A program made the translations under genes and the position numbers. A stretch of 62,797 nucleotides of DNA, from positions 1 to 62,797 of the forward strand of contig JFHB01000184.1 in the NCBI GenBank assembly GCA_000729835.1, read 5' to 3'. The DNA is from Atkinsonella hypoxylon (lineage: Eukaryota; Ascomycota; Sordariomycetes; Hypocreales; Clavicipitaceae). Positions 46,101 through 57,084 of this stretch are shown piece by piece; the first letter of the stretch is position 1, and the number at the start of each line of letters is the position of its first letter. The notes under the pieces were generated by a model. The model worked only from the letters and a program-made list of their open reading frames with translations, had not been told where the DNA came from and did not search any database.

Positions 46101-46964
46101 AAAATACCACCTGGCTACATGCAAGTCCTGTTTTTGCCGACCACAGCTCGAGTTTGTGACTGGGTAAGGCATTTTGCTCGCATTTGACGAAACAAGAAGC
46201 GGGACATGAAACAGCGCGAACAATCTTCAACGTAATTAGCATGTGCTATTATGTGCAAGAAGGACCGAAACCCCCCGAACATTTGAGGGTTTTCAAACAC
46301 AGGCGTCTGAAGCATGGACCATAGCCCCGATAACACAGTAGCAGACAATGTTCGTTTGCTCTTATTCCTCAGGTCTTGGGCGACACCTTGCTTGGGGTCT
46401 TGGGGTCTTGGACTGAAGATAGCCAAGATCATCAGGGAGATGCGTCGCATAATGGTCTTGGCTCATCCTGAACAGCCGCTCATTCTAGATCCTGGGGGAG
46501 AGCCGCTTCAAAGTCGATGACGGACACGAGACGAAAGGGCTACTATAGTGGTGGCACTCGGTGGGCGAGACAACACAGCAGAAGCCTATTTCTGGCACGG
46601 TTGGTTGATTAGTAAAATAATGGGCTGCATGCTTGTCGAGCTGAGCAGCATCTGGGGATCGCTCGCCGAATGAAAAATGAAATCGAGGAGTCCACCTGCT
46701 TCGATCCGAGACAAAGTTCACAAAGAAAGTAGCATTCTAAACAGGCTGGGCCAAAGTAACAATCGGGAAATCTCCTCACGATGAGACTAACTGGCACAGT
46801 TCGAATAAGAGAGTGTCATGTAATTATGGGTTTTCTTTAAAATTAAAATAAAAATTAAGGCAGATCCTCGTTTAGATGTGGAAAAAAGTTTTTGGGGGGG
46901 GGGGGGGGGGGGATGGAAGGGTGTCTGGTCAGGGGAACTGGCAAGACGTATCCGACGTTTAGTT
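43159..46964. other. Intergenic, no gene recognised
   Basis: 3.8 kb between the zinc-finger gene and URM1. It contains T-rich stretches near 43530-43562, a T24 run at 44641-44664, G-rich patches near 45075 and a G19 run at 46894-46912. The last begins 53 bases beyond the URM1 stop codon. Short frames on both strands are unsupported. Confidence 0.45.
46894..46912 (+). repeat. G19 homopolymer downstream of URM1
   Basis: Nineteen G residues, read as C19 in the URM1 transcript direction, just past the coding end and so probably in its 3' UTR or flank. Confidence 0.8.
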
Positions 46965-47659
46965 CTAGCCTCCATGCAACGTCGAGACGAACAAAATGTT
47001 ATCGCCACTCTTCAACTCATAGGCTTCTTCTCCTTCAAGTTCCCAGTCGGCGTCATTGATCAAAACAAGGATGCCGGGCCGGCTGCATCGTGAGAAAGGA
47101 TTATGTTAGTGCATACGCGATTCACATGATACATTGGCGTGCGCCCTCGATGGGATGGATGTCAAGCCAAGTAAGGGATGAAGGATTTAACCGGAGAGCA
47201 AAGGCACGAGGAACTTACAGATGATTATCGAGTATGAACAGCTCCTTGCGTGTATCTTGCATCACATCCCGACAAAGGTAGTCGATCAGATAGGCTATGT
47301 TGACTGGCTGGCCATCCTTGTCCTTGAGAGGGAGTCTAAGCGAGTGGTGACGCTGGTCAGAGAAGAGCATCTCTAAGCCACCGCTGTGAGGACATGAAGT
47401 CAGCGGAAGTTACGTATGATGATGAAGCAGGCAGTTGTGTTTGTTGTCTTTACAACAAGGCGCCATCAACCCGTAAATTGATCACAAGTACGTAATGGCC
47501 TGCATTTGCAATGGGATGTGTCATTGATGATGACATGACTCGCGAATATTCGCTGTCGGCTGAGAGTCACGAAATGTGATAAGACAGCAGATCTACTTAC
47601 GAAAAGTCGACGGCGATGGTGAGTTGTCCGCCAGGCTCTTGCGTCGCCGTGGTGGTCAT
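46965..47659 (-). CDS. URM1: Ubiquitin-related modifier 1 (sulfur carrier)
   Basis: A cytosolic ubiquitin-like sulfur carrier. It is activated by Uba4 as a C-terminal thiocarboxylate and donates sulfur for 2-thiolation of tRNA wobble U34; it can also be conjugated to proteins. Exons are 47601-47659, 47219-47383 and 46965-47082, with introns of 217 and 136 nt, all GT-AG. The product is 113 aa. It shows LTIAVDFSGGLEMLFSDQR, VNIAYLIDYLCRDVMQ, LRPGILVLINDADWELEG and ends FVSTLHGG. The required terminal Gly-Gly is present immediately before the stop codon, which supports the whole splice model. It is divergent from ELP2, which acts on the same tRNA nucleotide. Confidence 0.96.
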
Positions 47660-48129
47660 TTCGATATGTTAGTGTCACCCGACGAAAGAAGAACGAGAAG
47701 ATGATTGCAGTCGTTATTAGCGTGGCTGAGAATCTTGACTTGCTCGGGCCGTGTCCGCCTGCTTGTCATTCGTTCATCTGAAGTCGACCCTAGTACTCCG
47801 TCTCCGTAGTATGGTACCTAGATAGGTAATTTGCCATGGCCATCCTTTCTGCCACGAGATCTGCAAGTGATGCCTGCTTGTGAAAAGCTTGCTTTGCCCT
47901 AACAAGGCAGCTAAGACGACGACTGGCAAGCCGATCGATGGTTTGGTAGACTGCAAGATACGGTTATATCTTATCGATAAGGTCTCGATAGGGTCTCGAT
48001 AAGGTCTCGATCATCATCATGCAACTCTTGTGGTGTACACCCACTGTACAACTTAACTTAGCCAATCAGCTTCCAAGACGGACACAATTTTCAGACTCGC
48101 ATCAAAAATCATGATCCAACGTCGTTGAC
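47660..48129. promoter_or_regulatory. URM1/ELP2 bidirectional promoter interval
   Basis: 470 bp lie between the two start codons. It contains an 11-bp GATA-bearing tandem repeat (47976-48008), a CCAAT pentamer at 48062-48066 on the ELP2 side, and a GGTACCTAGATAGGTA palindromic run near 47814. Shared regulation is inferred from the arrangement only. Confidence 0.6.
47976..48008 (+). repeat. GATA(A/G)GGTCTC 11-bp tandem repeat
   Basis: Three head-to-tail units GATAAGGTCTC, GATAGGGTCTC, GATAAGGTCTC, followed by GATC. Each unit contains a GATA core, so the array could bind fungal GATA factors. It sits 122 bp upstream of the ELP2 ATG. Confidence 0.75.
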
Positions 48130-50726
48130 ATGAACACGAAGCAGGTCTCAGCAGAATACCTGTCGGTGGGAGCGAACAGACAGACCGCCGTTGCAGATTG
48201 GAGCACAACCGGACTGCTTGCATTCGGTGCCAATGTGAATATAGCATTATGGCGACCCGCGGTGAGTACACTTCGCGTTAGTTGGCTACGATGCGAGAAG
48301 CGTCGCGGCCATGAGCTGATTCCCCCGTCATAGCTTTATCCTCCAAGAGGTGTAGAAAATATTCTGGCCGGGCATAAGGAGACCGTCAAGGCAGTACTGT
48401 TTCTGCCCGAGGATGAACGGGACGCTGCGAGCTACATCGTCTCCGGTTCCGACGACAAAACGCTCATATTTTGGAGGTCAGATCAGGCCCGTCATGACTT
48501 TACAGCTGTTCAAACATCCTCCGAGCACACCGCGCCAGTGAACTGCGTTACTGCAGTGCGTGTCAACGGTCACCCGGCGAAATGGATTGTTGCAACAGGA
48601 GCTGCAGATGCAACAGTCAAGATCTGGTCTTTTGAGAACGACCAGTTGAATCTTCTCCAGTCCGTCAAAACAACACCGAAATTCTTTCCTTTAACTCTCT
48701 CCCTCAGCATCATTGACGGAGATGCCCTCATTCTCGCAGCTGCGGGCACCCGTGAGACTGTGCAAATCCTCACTGCTGATTTGACGGCCCCAACTATGGA
48801 TTTCAGCGTGCGGGCTACTCTCCATGGCCACGAGGGCTGGGTTCGAGCCCTGAGCTTTACTAGAGAAACAGATAGCGACGATAGTGATCTGCTCCTCGCG
48901 TCGGCTAGCCAAGACAAGTATATCCGGATCTGGAGAGTGAAGAGAGGAACAGAGCTTCCCGCTCTGGCGGCATCTCGATCCGACTCTCTCAATGGGGCCT
49001 TTTTGCCTGGAAAGTCCCCATCGAACAAAGCCCATCGTCTTCAAGCTGCGGGGAAAGACTTCTCTGTCACTTTTGAAGCACTGCTTCTTGGTCATGAAGA
49101 TTGGATCTACAGCGCCAGATGGCATACCCATCCTGGCGGCAAGCTTCAGCTGCTTTCCACGTCTGCTGATAACTCACTGGCTATCTGGGAGGCTGATCCA
49201 GCTTCCGGAATCTGGGTCAGCAACGCCAGACTAGGCGAGATCAGTAGAGAGAAGGGTGCGACAACGGCCACTGGCAGCACTGGAGGATTTTGGACTGGCC
49301 TTTGGTCCTCTGACGGAAACTCTGTTGCGTGTCTAGAGAGAACTGGAAGCTGGAGGCGTTGGGAATATGACTCCGACGTCGACACTTGGAAGCCTTGTGT
49401 AGCTATCACTGGCCACACCAAGGCTGTAACAGGCATTGCGTGGTCCAAGAACGGCGACTATCTCCTATCTACGAGCTCCGACCAGACATCTCGTCTGCAT
49501 ACCAGATGGGCAGCCACAGATGCTGGCACGTGGCATGAAATGTCGCGACCTCAGATTCACGGTTACGATCTCAACTGTATTGACTCACTTGGTGATTCTC
49601 AATTTGTGTCTGGCGCAGACGAAAAGCTCATGAGAGTCTTCACCCAGCCAAAAGCTGTTGCTAAAATGCTGAAGCGCTTGGCCGGATTTGGTGACGCGGA
49701 TGTGCAGCACATGCCAGACGCGGCGAATATGCCGGTTCTAGGGTTGTCAAACAAGGCAATCGACACTGTTGACGACGATGAAGAAATTAATTCTGTTGAT
49801 GATCAGAACCATGAGGCAATGAATCCAGCCTCTATTGTCAAAAAGTCCTACCTCGAGATGGACCATCCGCCGTTCGAAGAGACGCTCTCCAGACATACCC
49901 TGTGGCCCGAAGCGGAGAAGTTGTACGGCCATGGCTATGAGATATCTTGCTTAGCAGCGAGCCACGATGGAAAATTCATTGCCAGCGCTTGCAAAGCCAG
50001 CTCTACCAACCACGCTGTCATACGACTTTTCGAAACAGACAGTTGGACAGAGATCAGACCGCCGCTCGTGGCCCATTCACTGACCACCACGCGTCTGAGA
50101 TTCTCTAGCGATGACCGATTCCTTCTCAGCGTGGGTCGAGACCGTCAGTGGGCAGTCTTTGAGCGAGACACAACCGAGGCAGCCATGTACAAGCTTCTTC
50201 AGTCCAACCTCAAAGGCCACAGTCGAATGATTCTCGATGCCGCCTGGGCACCATCGCCTAGTCCATTGTTTGCCACTGCAGGACGGGACAAACAGGTAAG
50301 AGTCTGGTCGTCCAAACAGCAGGACGATGGAAAGCTTCAATTTTCACAATCCGCAGCTTTTCCTTACTCCGAATCAGTAACATCTGTGGACTTCCTCACC
50401 AGAGATGTCGACGGAACTTACGTCCTCGCTGTTGGCACCGAGGCCGGTAAGAACCACATATATCTCTTGACTTCAGACGGCAGTAGTGTGACAGAATTGC
50501 CGCCTCAAGCTAAGTATGACCTCCAACCTGCAAATCATCGAAAATTTTCGAAACGACGTGGGCTAACACATCGAGTAGCCTGAGCTTGCCCAAGCCTGTT
50601 CTACGGATAGCATGGAAACCCGTCACGACGGCCAACGTATCAACAGCATATACGCTAGCCGTGGCCGGAGAAGATAGCTCATTGAGGCTATTTTCATTCG
50701 ACGCGGCGTATTTTCGATCACAATAG
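48130..50726 (+). CDS. ELP2: Elongator complex WD40 subunit 2
   Basis: A double beta-propeller scaffold of Elongator, the cytosolic complex that forms cm5U at tRNA wobble U34, leading to mcm5U and ncm5U. Exons are 48130-48261, 48334-50513 and 50579-50726 (introns 72 and 65 nt). The product is 819 aa, similar to yeast Elp2. WD repeats are clear throughout: SGSDDKTLIFW, LASASQDKYIRIW, GHEDWIYSARWH, STSADNSLAIWEAD, GHTKAVTGIAWSKNGDYLLSTSSDQTSR, FATAGRDKQVRVW and finally VAGEDSSLRLF. The small last exon is required to complete the final propeller blade and was placed by its LSLPKPVLRIAWKP motif. The start is the ATG of MNTKQVSAEYLSVGANRQT. Confidence 0.96.
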
Positions 50727-50926
50727 ATTTTAAATAAAACGACTCTATAAAGACAGGAACGAAGGGTCTCTATCATTGGTACAAGAAAGAACTGCTAAAT
50801 AAAGACGGACTCTGCCATCCATTTTCCTCGGAAACGAATGCGACGTTTTGGACCGTCGGTATTGCATTCGTATTGCATTCAGTGTTCATTTTTTTGGTGA
50901 GACTGTGTCAGCCTATTCGAGCCCGA

Positions 50927-52422
50927 TCACGGTTTAGATCCGTTCGGGCTACCATTAAAGGCTAAGAGATTCACCGTGTTAGGAGGCATTGTGCCAGTGA
51001 TGGCACCCTTGGTAGCCAGTTCGACGATTCTGCGACAAGCACTCTTAGCCTTGATGCCCTCCACCGAGGCAAGATAGGCAGCCAGTCCGACGACGTGGGG
51101 GGTTGCCATGGAGGTTCCAGTCATACCGGCCTAAGGAAATGAACTTGTCAGCAAGGCCCAATTTTTTGTATGAATTACCCATATCGGCGCGGCTGGTAGC
51201 TTTCGTTCTTGGGAAGAATACTCACAGTGCCGCCACCGGGCATGGTGGACGTAATACCCACAGCTGGAGCATTGACGTCGATAAATCTACCATAATTGGA
51301 AATGTCGTATCTACTATCGTTGGCCTGAGTGCCGCCAACAGTGCAGATGGCTGGCTCTGAGGCCGGAGACTCTTCTGATGCATCGCGGTTCGCGTTTCCC
51401 GCCGCAGCGCCCACGAAATAACCCTTTCTCACGAGAGCAGCGACCGCGTCGTTCATAGACTGCATTCTTCTCTCAGCAGTCAGGCTGAGGTTGACAAAGA
51501 CTCCCTTCGGGCAGCTGCGCTTAGGGGCGTCTTCGGCAACAAAGTTTACGGCATCGATGATGGCGGAATCAGGACCAGTGGCATTGCTGCTAAATACCTT
51601 GAGCCCGTAGATTCTGGTCTTCTTGGCCACGCCGTAAGTCTTGCTGCCCAGGATTCCGGCTACGTGGGTGCCGTGGCCGTGGTCGTCGCGGTCGGCACCG
51701 TTTATCCACGATTTTAACTGTTTAGCACGGCCTTCAAAGTCCTTTTGATAAGCATCACGTTAGTATGTCTTTGCTATCGTGGGGGGTGGGGAGGGTGTCA
51801 ATATGTTCTTCGGTACGGCGCCAGCGGAGATATGCATTGAAAATTGGTGAGGCTCATCGTACACTATGGTTCTCATCGACACCGGTGTCGATGACATAGG
51901 AACAAGTCCCTTCGCCGGCCCTGTCATCATAAGTGTAGACTTTCTTGCCTCTGGTGCGGCTGGAGATGCGTGCCAGGCCCCAGATGGCATCCTCCTGATC
52001 GATAAAACCGGCAATGCTGGTGATGCCATCTTCCTCAACGTACTCGACCTAGGGTTTGTCACATTTTGTCAATATTTCATTCACAGGTCTTCGCAAAGAC
52101 TTACAGGCTAATGAGAGGAGTTTTTTTTTTTTTTTCCCTTTGAAGATGTACTTACATCAGCATGCATTCGGACAGCGTCGAGGGTGGTCTCATCCATGGC
52201 CGAAGCGAAGCCTCGAAATGACGCGTCGTACACGTACTTTGGCTGGATGCCGAGCAATTTCATGGCCTTAATCAAATCTGATGCCTCGGCGCCCTCTCGA
52301 AACTTGACGATGTACTCGCCAGTCGTGCCGCTTCCCATGCGCAGAGGGACACGTTCGCGGCGCTGTATAGCAACAGCCAAAGCGGTTGGGAGCGCAGCAA
52401 GAAGGAGTGTTGAGCTGCGCAT
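50927..52422 (-). CDS. Secreted subtilisin-like serine protease (proteinase K family), possibly disrupted
   Basis: A secreted S8 endopeptidase of the proteinase K/cuticle-degrading type. Exons are 52156-52422, 51863-52048, about 51226-51717 and 50927-51130. A signal peptide (MRSSTLLLAALPTALA) and an inhibitor I9 propeptide (EYIVKFREGAEASDL to VEYVEEDG) lead into the catalytic domain. Asp143 lies in YVIDTGVD, His166 in DHGHGTHVAG and Ser322 in GTSMATPHV. The oxyanion region GAAAGNANRDA is intact. Exon 3 is odd: from the expected acceptor at 51744 the reading begins DFEGRAK and then hits a stop because of an extra CA (CACA at 51719-51722). The CACAG so formed could itself act as acceptor; this gives an in-frame 382-aa protein lacking DFEGRAKQ. 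It is either a recent pseudogene or a rescued allele. A TACTAAC branch site is visible before exon 3. Confidence 0.82.
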
Positions 52423-54917
52423 AGTGAAAATACGTAACCAGTATATCCAGGGTCAGATACCAACGGAAGAAACAGTGATAGTAAGGCAAAATATCTATGT
52501 AGAGACTCATCGCGTATATATGCCTTTTTTCTTCTTCTTCTTTTTGCCGCTATTATGCTACCTACAGCTGACCTTTAGTCTTCAGAGCTGGCAGCTCCCC
52601 CATCGTTAAAGAAATTGATAAGCATTGTCGATTACAACTCGTATCCCCCTATTGCAGGTCTCGGCCACAGGATCTTGTGAAGTATAGCGGACGCGAGTGG
52701 CTTGAAGTAACGCATTGGCTGAAGCACTACGGATACGCCACCAAGAATGTTGGTGAGCAGAGACTGGCATCTTCGTGACAAGGTACCGATCTCGAGCCAA
52801 GTTGGCCGGTTTGTTAGAGGAATCGGGTTCCGTGTTTGACGTCCGGGGAGTACATGATGGAGGAAAATGGAGAATGGGGGCTGAAACGGCAGAAACGGAT
52901 CATCAAGCGCAATCGCCTGTCACCTTCCAAGAGTCGCAATCCACGATACAGATATAGTCCGCGAAGGGGACGGCCAACGGGCACATGGTCATATTCCCCA
53001 TGGTATTTCATCAGCTTATGTCTCGGTAATATTTTTGGGCCGCCGGGAAAGAGATGCCCACAGAATGCGGCCCTCGTCTTCACAATACCTGGCTCTGGGA
53101 AATAAGGTTGCATTAATCTCCGCTCGAGAGAATCTTAGAGGCACAGAGGAAGAAGGGTGGGTATCTACACTAGCCATACACGCAATAGTTACGTGCCCAC
53201 ATCTCATAGTTCAACAACTTTGGTCCCAGGTCGTTGGGTTAATTTGTTGCCAGACGGGCGGGCATTGTCCTCATTCATCTTGCCATGTCCGGGTGCCAGA
53301 CAAACCTCGCCTCAGCACTGACCTGAACATGGATGATTACGGATTAACCAAATAATGCCAATTGATTGTCTGCGGGAATAATTCCCTCACGTGTACTAGG
53401 TTGAAATTCCTTGGTCCAGCGAGAACATCAGAGCAGATGATATATTCGATGTTCTTACGGCGTGGGCAGCAGTCGAATGCGCCGTGACCCCATCACGCCG
53501 CATTTAAATTTATATTTTTTGTGGGAAAAAGATGTAATATCAGCTTGTCCTTCCTCCAAGGGTTGCCATCTCATAGATCGATACTATGGTATCACGGCGT
53601 GAGTATCACGGAGAACCAGGCATATCTCGCTAAATCTCAACATGCTAGTAAGGTTCAACGACTAGCGACTTCTCTCGAGCCATGGACAAGCTCGAAGTAC
53701 CGGTCATCATACTGGCTTTCTAGAATACAAAAAAAAAAAACAAAAAAAAAACAAAAAAAAAGTTCGTCGGTAATTTCGGTCGGGCAAAATCGGGTGTGAT
53801 GGTACATACTTTTGACGGCCCAGGTGCTAGTGTTTGTCGAGCACGTTTAAGCTACGAATCGTCCAACCAAAAAACGATGAGGCAATTGTGGGCAGTTTTG
53901 AAGGCCCCAAGCACGACATGGAGGCTACCAGGAGAACTCCTGTACCCTCCTAGCTCGAAATGTTTAGAATATGGAGAGGGCATTCTGTCGGAGCTGCGCC
54001 AGGCTGGCAAAGCATCAGAGGGCGATGGCTATTCGGTCAGCACTCCGGAACGCACAAAGATACAACAAAGCAAGGGGGGGGAAGGCCAAGGCAAAACGCC
54101 CTCTTATCACTCATCACGGATGGCCACGATTGTGTTAAGTTTGAGCCCGTCTAAGCCCAGCGAAGCTAGCGGCGGACGGCACAGAAGATGTTGCACGACG
54201 AGCGGATGTAGCCGCGCCACCACCTTTTCATACCCCGGCCGCAGAAAGTCCGGATGGGTTCTAGTTAGACAAGAATTGTCTTCGGCCCGCTTGCTCTGGG
54301 AGTTTGGGCTGGGCAGATCGGGCTTCGACATCTTTGGAAATCCATGATGCTGGTTGCCCAAGCGGACGCGGGATGAATCGCCAGAATTCCCATATAAGTG
54401 CCCTACCTAGTACAACCACAAAGATAGATAATGCAGCACGCCAAATCATCTGGTTTGATCATCTGATCTCTTGAAATGCCATCAATATAAGCACGTTGGG
54501 TGTCGTCTATTCTCAAGCTTGTTCGGAGACATTCATGCCCATCAGACTCCTACAGAGGCTAAACTGTCGTCTTGTCGTCAAGAGCAGCAGTGTCGGACTA
54601 AAAATGGCGAGAAAATAAAAAAAAAAAAAAAAAAAGATGAACTGATGCTCCCAAACTCTACTACATGCTTTCTTGTCTGCCCCGTGTTTAAGAGTGGGCA
54701 TGTATACACTCTTCCGTTGACTCAGAATGGTTCGAGCAACTGCGTCATGGTTCTACTTTTTAAGACAACACAACACATACGCGTGGCAAGTCTTCGTCCC
54801 GATAAAGAAGGCAATACAGCAATGCAATACGTGTGGAATCCACGCCATGGTAATTGATGTTCCGACCAACTAGATGTGTCTGCCATAATTTGTCCAAGAA
54901 GCTCGGAGATGAACTGC
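52423..54917. other. Intergenic, no gene recognised
   Basis: Sequence upstream of the subtilase with A-rich tracts (53730-53762, and A19 near 54619). Small frames on both strands lack family resemblance. The first few hundred bases should hold the protease promoter. Confidence 0.45.
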
Positions 54918-55416
54918 TCACAGGAACGTGAAATACGTCGCGGACCGTGTTAAATGGAAGGTAAGCAGAGACTCCTTCGTCTCCTTATCGGTGCGAAGCA
55001 GGTCATTTTGCTCGTAGCGCCAACCCTTGACAAAAGCTAGTTGGCGAAGAGCAGCAGGAGACGAAGCCGTTAGTTATCCGGTCGCTCGTGCCGTGCCGTG
55101 CCGGAATGGAAAGATCAGGATCAGCCCCTTTCAACCTTTCGTGTTCGTCCTCGCGGGTCAACTGTCGAATATGCCAGCCAGCATCAGGATCGTTTAGATT
55201 GTCCAATGCCGAATTTCGTGGCATATCTCCGCGGGGAGGTTCTTCCAGGGAAACGATGAAAGCGGTCGCCATGTGATGCGAGATGCATTGCAGTATGAGG
55301 GCAGATTCGTCCGAGGCGACGTGACGTGCCCTGAGATACGCATCATAAAGGTTCAAACCCGTGTGCGAGAAATGCAAGCCTTGTTCAAAGCACTTTTTGA
55401 GAGAGTGAACAATCGG
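54918..55416 (-). other. Possible unidentified coding fragment
   Basis: The minus strand reads protein-like in two pieces: a segment containing HFSHTGLNLYDAYLRARH and DAGWHIRQLTREDEHERLK, and, after a plausible branch site plus acceptor (ACTAACGG ... CAACTAG), a segment beginning FVKGWRYEQNDLLR and ending at a TGA. No ATG, donor or family could be fixed. It may be an unannotated short gene, the remains of one, or chance. Confidence 0.25.
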
Positions 55417-55953
55417 TCAGACATCTCGCTAGGGCACTTTTAGATCCTGCCTCATTGTCCATGTGTAGATGTTGACCGTACGGTCCCAGTTTGCCCGCCA
55501 GGACACTCGCGAACTTCTTGAGTGGCACATTCTGTTGACAGGACATACATCGAGCGTCTTTGTAATTGCTTCACATTCGGTACTGTTCGCTTCGCTCAGA
55601 CCACGATGGCCCGATGGTGTTACGTCTGAGCCACAGACGCATCCATTCCCCCGTCCCGCCACGAGCAACAAGCCCACGACCGCACACCAAATTCAGACCG
55701 ATAAAGCGATAGCCAGTCGCCGTATTAAGTGTTTTTTTCACCCTATCCACATTAGTATTAAGTAGGTTCCACAAACGGGTCAAACTCAAAGCCAACAGAA
55801 ATCCCAAAACCAACATTTGAAAAAAAAACGCCATTGTTGCCCTCTTATGTACATCATCATCCAGACAACATATGCATCTGCCTCTTTACAGATCTCTGAC
55901 AAACCCAACTCACAACGTCATGACCTCGCACTCCTAAATCCCGTGTGCCGACC
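55417..55953. other. Intergenic, no gene recognised
   Basis: Downstream flank of the sphingolipid-enzyme subunit gene. A hydrophobic minus-strand frame at 55571-55834 has no support. Confidence 0.4.
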
Positions 55954-56451
55954 TCACAGCTCCTTCTCAACAGTCTCAGCAACAGCCTCCGTAATAGCCG
56001 CAGGAGTAGAAAGCGCCTCTACCACACTCGCCGACACTTCCTTCATGGCTTCATTCGCCACGGCAGCAACGTTTATATGCTCCCCTTGTATGTAATACCA
56101 CGCTCGGCCGGCCAGGACGGTAATGTGATGTGGGAGGTAGAGGATTGCAGCAATGAGAGTCATACTAATGAGGAGGAAAAGGACCGAGTCTGGAATTGAT
56201 TAGCAAGTATAAGATGCCGTGCGCCATCACAACTTAACAGAAAAGAAAAAACCCCATCTGCCAGCAACAAAAAAGGAGGGATTGAAAGGTTTCGGCATGG
56301 TGTCGCAAGGGGTCGAGACGAAAAGCGCTGGATCGGCACACGTACAAATGACTGATTTCTCCCAGGACCGAAACATGTTCAATGCAAAGGTTACCTCAAA
56401 GGTGTACTGCTTCTGGCGCAGCCACCGTCGAAAATCCGCGGCTATAGACAT
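55954..56451 (-). CDS. Small regulatory subunit-like protein of serine palmitoyltransferase
   Basis: ER-membrane microprotein of the ssSPT family, which binds and stimulates the Lcb1/Lcb2 enzyme at the first step of sphingolipid synthesis. Exons are 56346-56451 and 55954-56189, with a 156-nt intron (GTCATTT|GTACGT ... TTCCAG|AC). The product is 113 aa. A basic, aromatic N-terminus (RRWLRQKQYTFEVTFALNMF) matches the family pattern in which a Tyr/Glu-Val helix precedes one membrane span. The span is about residues 36-56 (VLFLLISMTLIAAILYLP). HHITVLAGRAWYYIQGE follows. The C-terminal 45 residues are Ala/Glu/Val-rich. The start at 56451 is the only in-frame ATG before the motif. Family assignment is by pattern and moderately sure. 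Confidence 0.78.
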
Positions 56452-56688
56452 GTCGGTTGCGTCGGAGAAGTGAGAGGCAGGTAAAGAGGGATGAAGGCAC
56501 GAGTGCACTTCGATACTGAGAGAAAAGAAAAGTCAAACTTGGAGATTTTCAATCGTGCGTAACTGAACAAAATACTCAGTACGACGGGTGTTGCAGAGTG
56601 TTGGAACAACTTTGGCAGAGTTGATCAATGACGAGACCCTGAATTATCGAGTGCCTCAGACAGCCATGCCAGGGGATAAGATAAGGTA

Positions 56689-57084
56689 ATCTCTTAGAGG
56701 CCGAGCTGGCTCCAACGCGGTACCGACGGGGATTATGCACCAATTAAATAACGTCTCTAAGGGGTACTTCTTGTAAGCAGTGACTTACACTATAATAGAA
56801 GTACTAGCAGTATCTGCATCACACCACAGTATATACATACACCTAGGTAGGTAGGTACCTACCTAAGTCTTGTATCTGCAGTAGCTCTACTTGGCTCGTT
56901 ACTAGTAATATAAAGGTATTATTATAATAATTTTCATTAAATACTTTACTTATAGCCTACAAGGCTTAATTTATTATTATTACTACCAAGTAAAATTGTT
57001 ACTTAATGTAGAATAATAATTTTAAAGGCTACTTAGTTGTGGGTTAAAGATACCGCGTTGGAGCCAGCTCGGCCTCTAAGAGAT
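56689..57084. mobile_element. Candidate MITE with 34-bp perfect inverted repeats
   Basis: The left arm (56689-56722) and right arm (57051-57084) are exact reverse complements over 34 bases, beginning ATCTCTTAGAGGCCGAGCTG. They enclose 328 bp of AT-rich, non-coding sequence. This is the structure of a non-autonomous DNA transposon. A clear target-site duplication is not visible, so the outer boundary may differ slightly. Confidence 0.6.
56840..56867. repeat. Palindromic CCTAGG/TAGG array inside the inverted-repeat element
   Basis: CACCTAGGTAGGTAGGTACC followed by TACCTAAG; same class as the arrays near 32.2, 33.2 and 35.2 kb. Confidence 0.7.

Noticed and set aside
55571..55834. Hydrophobic 87-codon minus-strand frame as a small membrane protein
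   Set aside because: It has no family resemblance and overlaps an open frame on the other strand; too weak to list as a gene.
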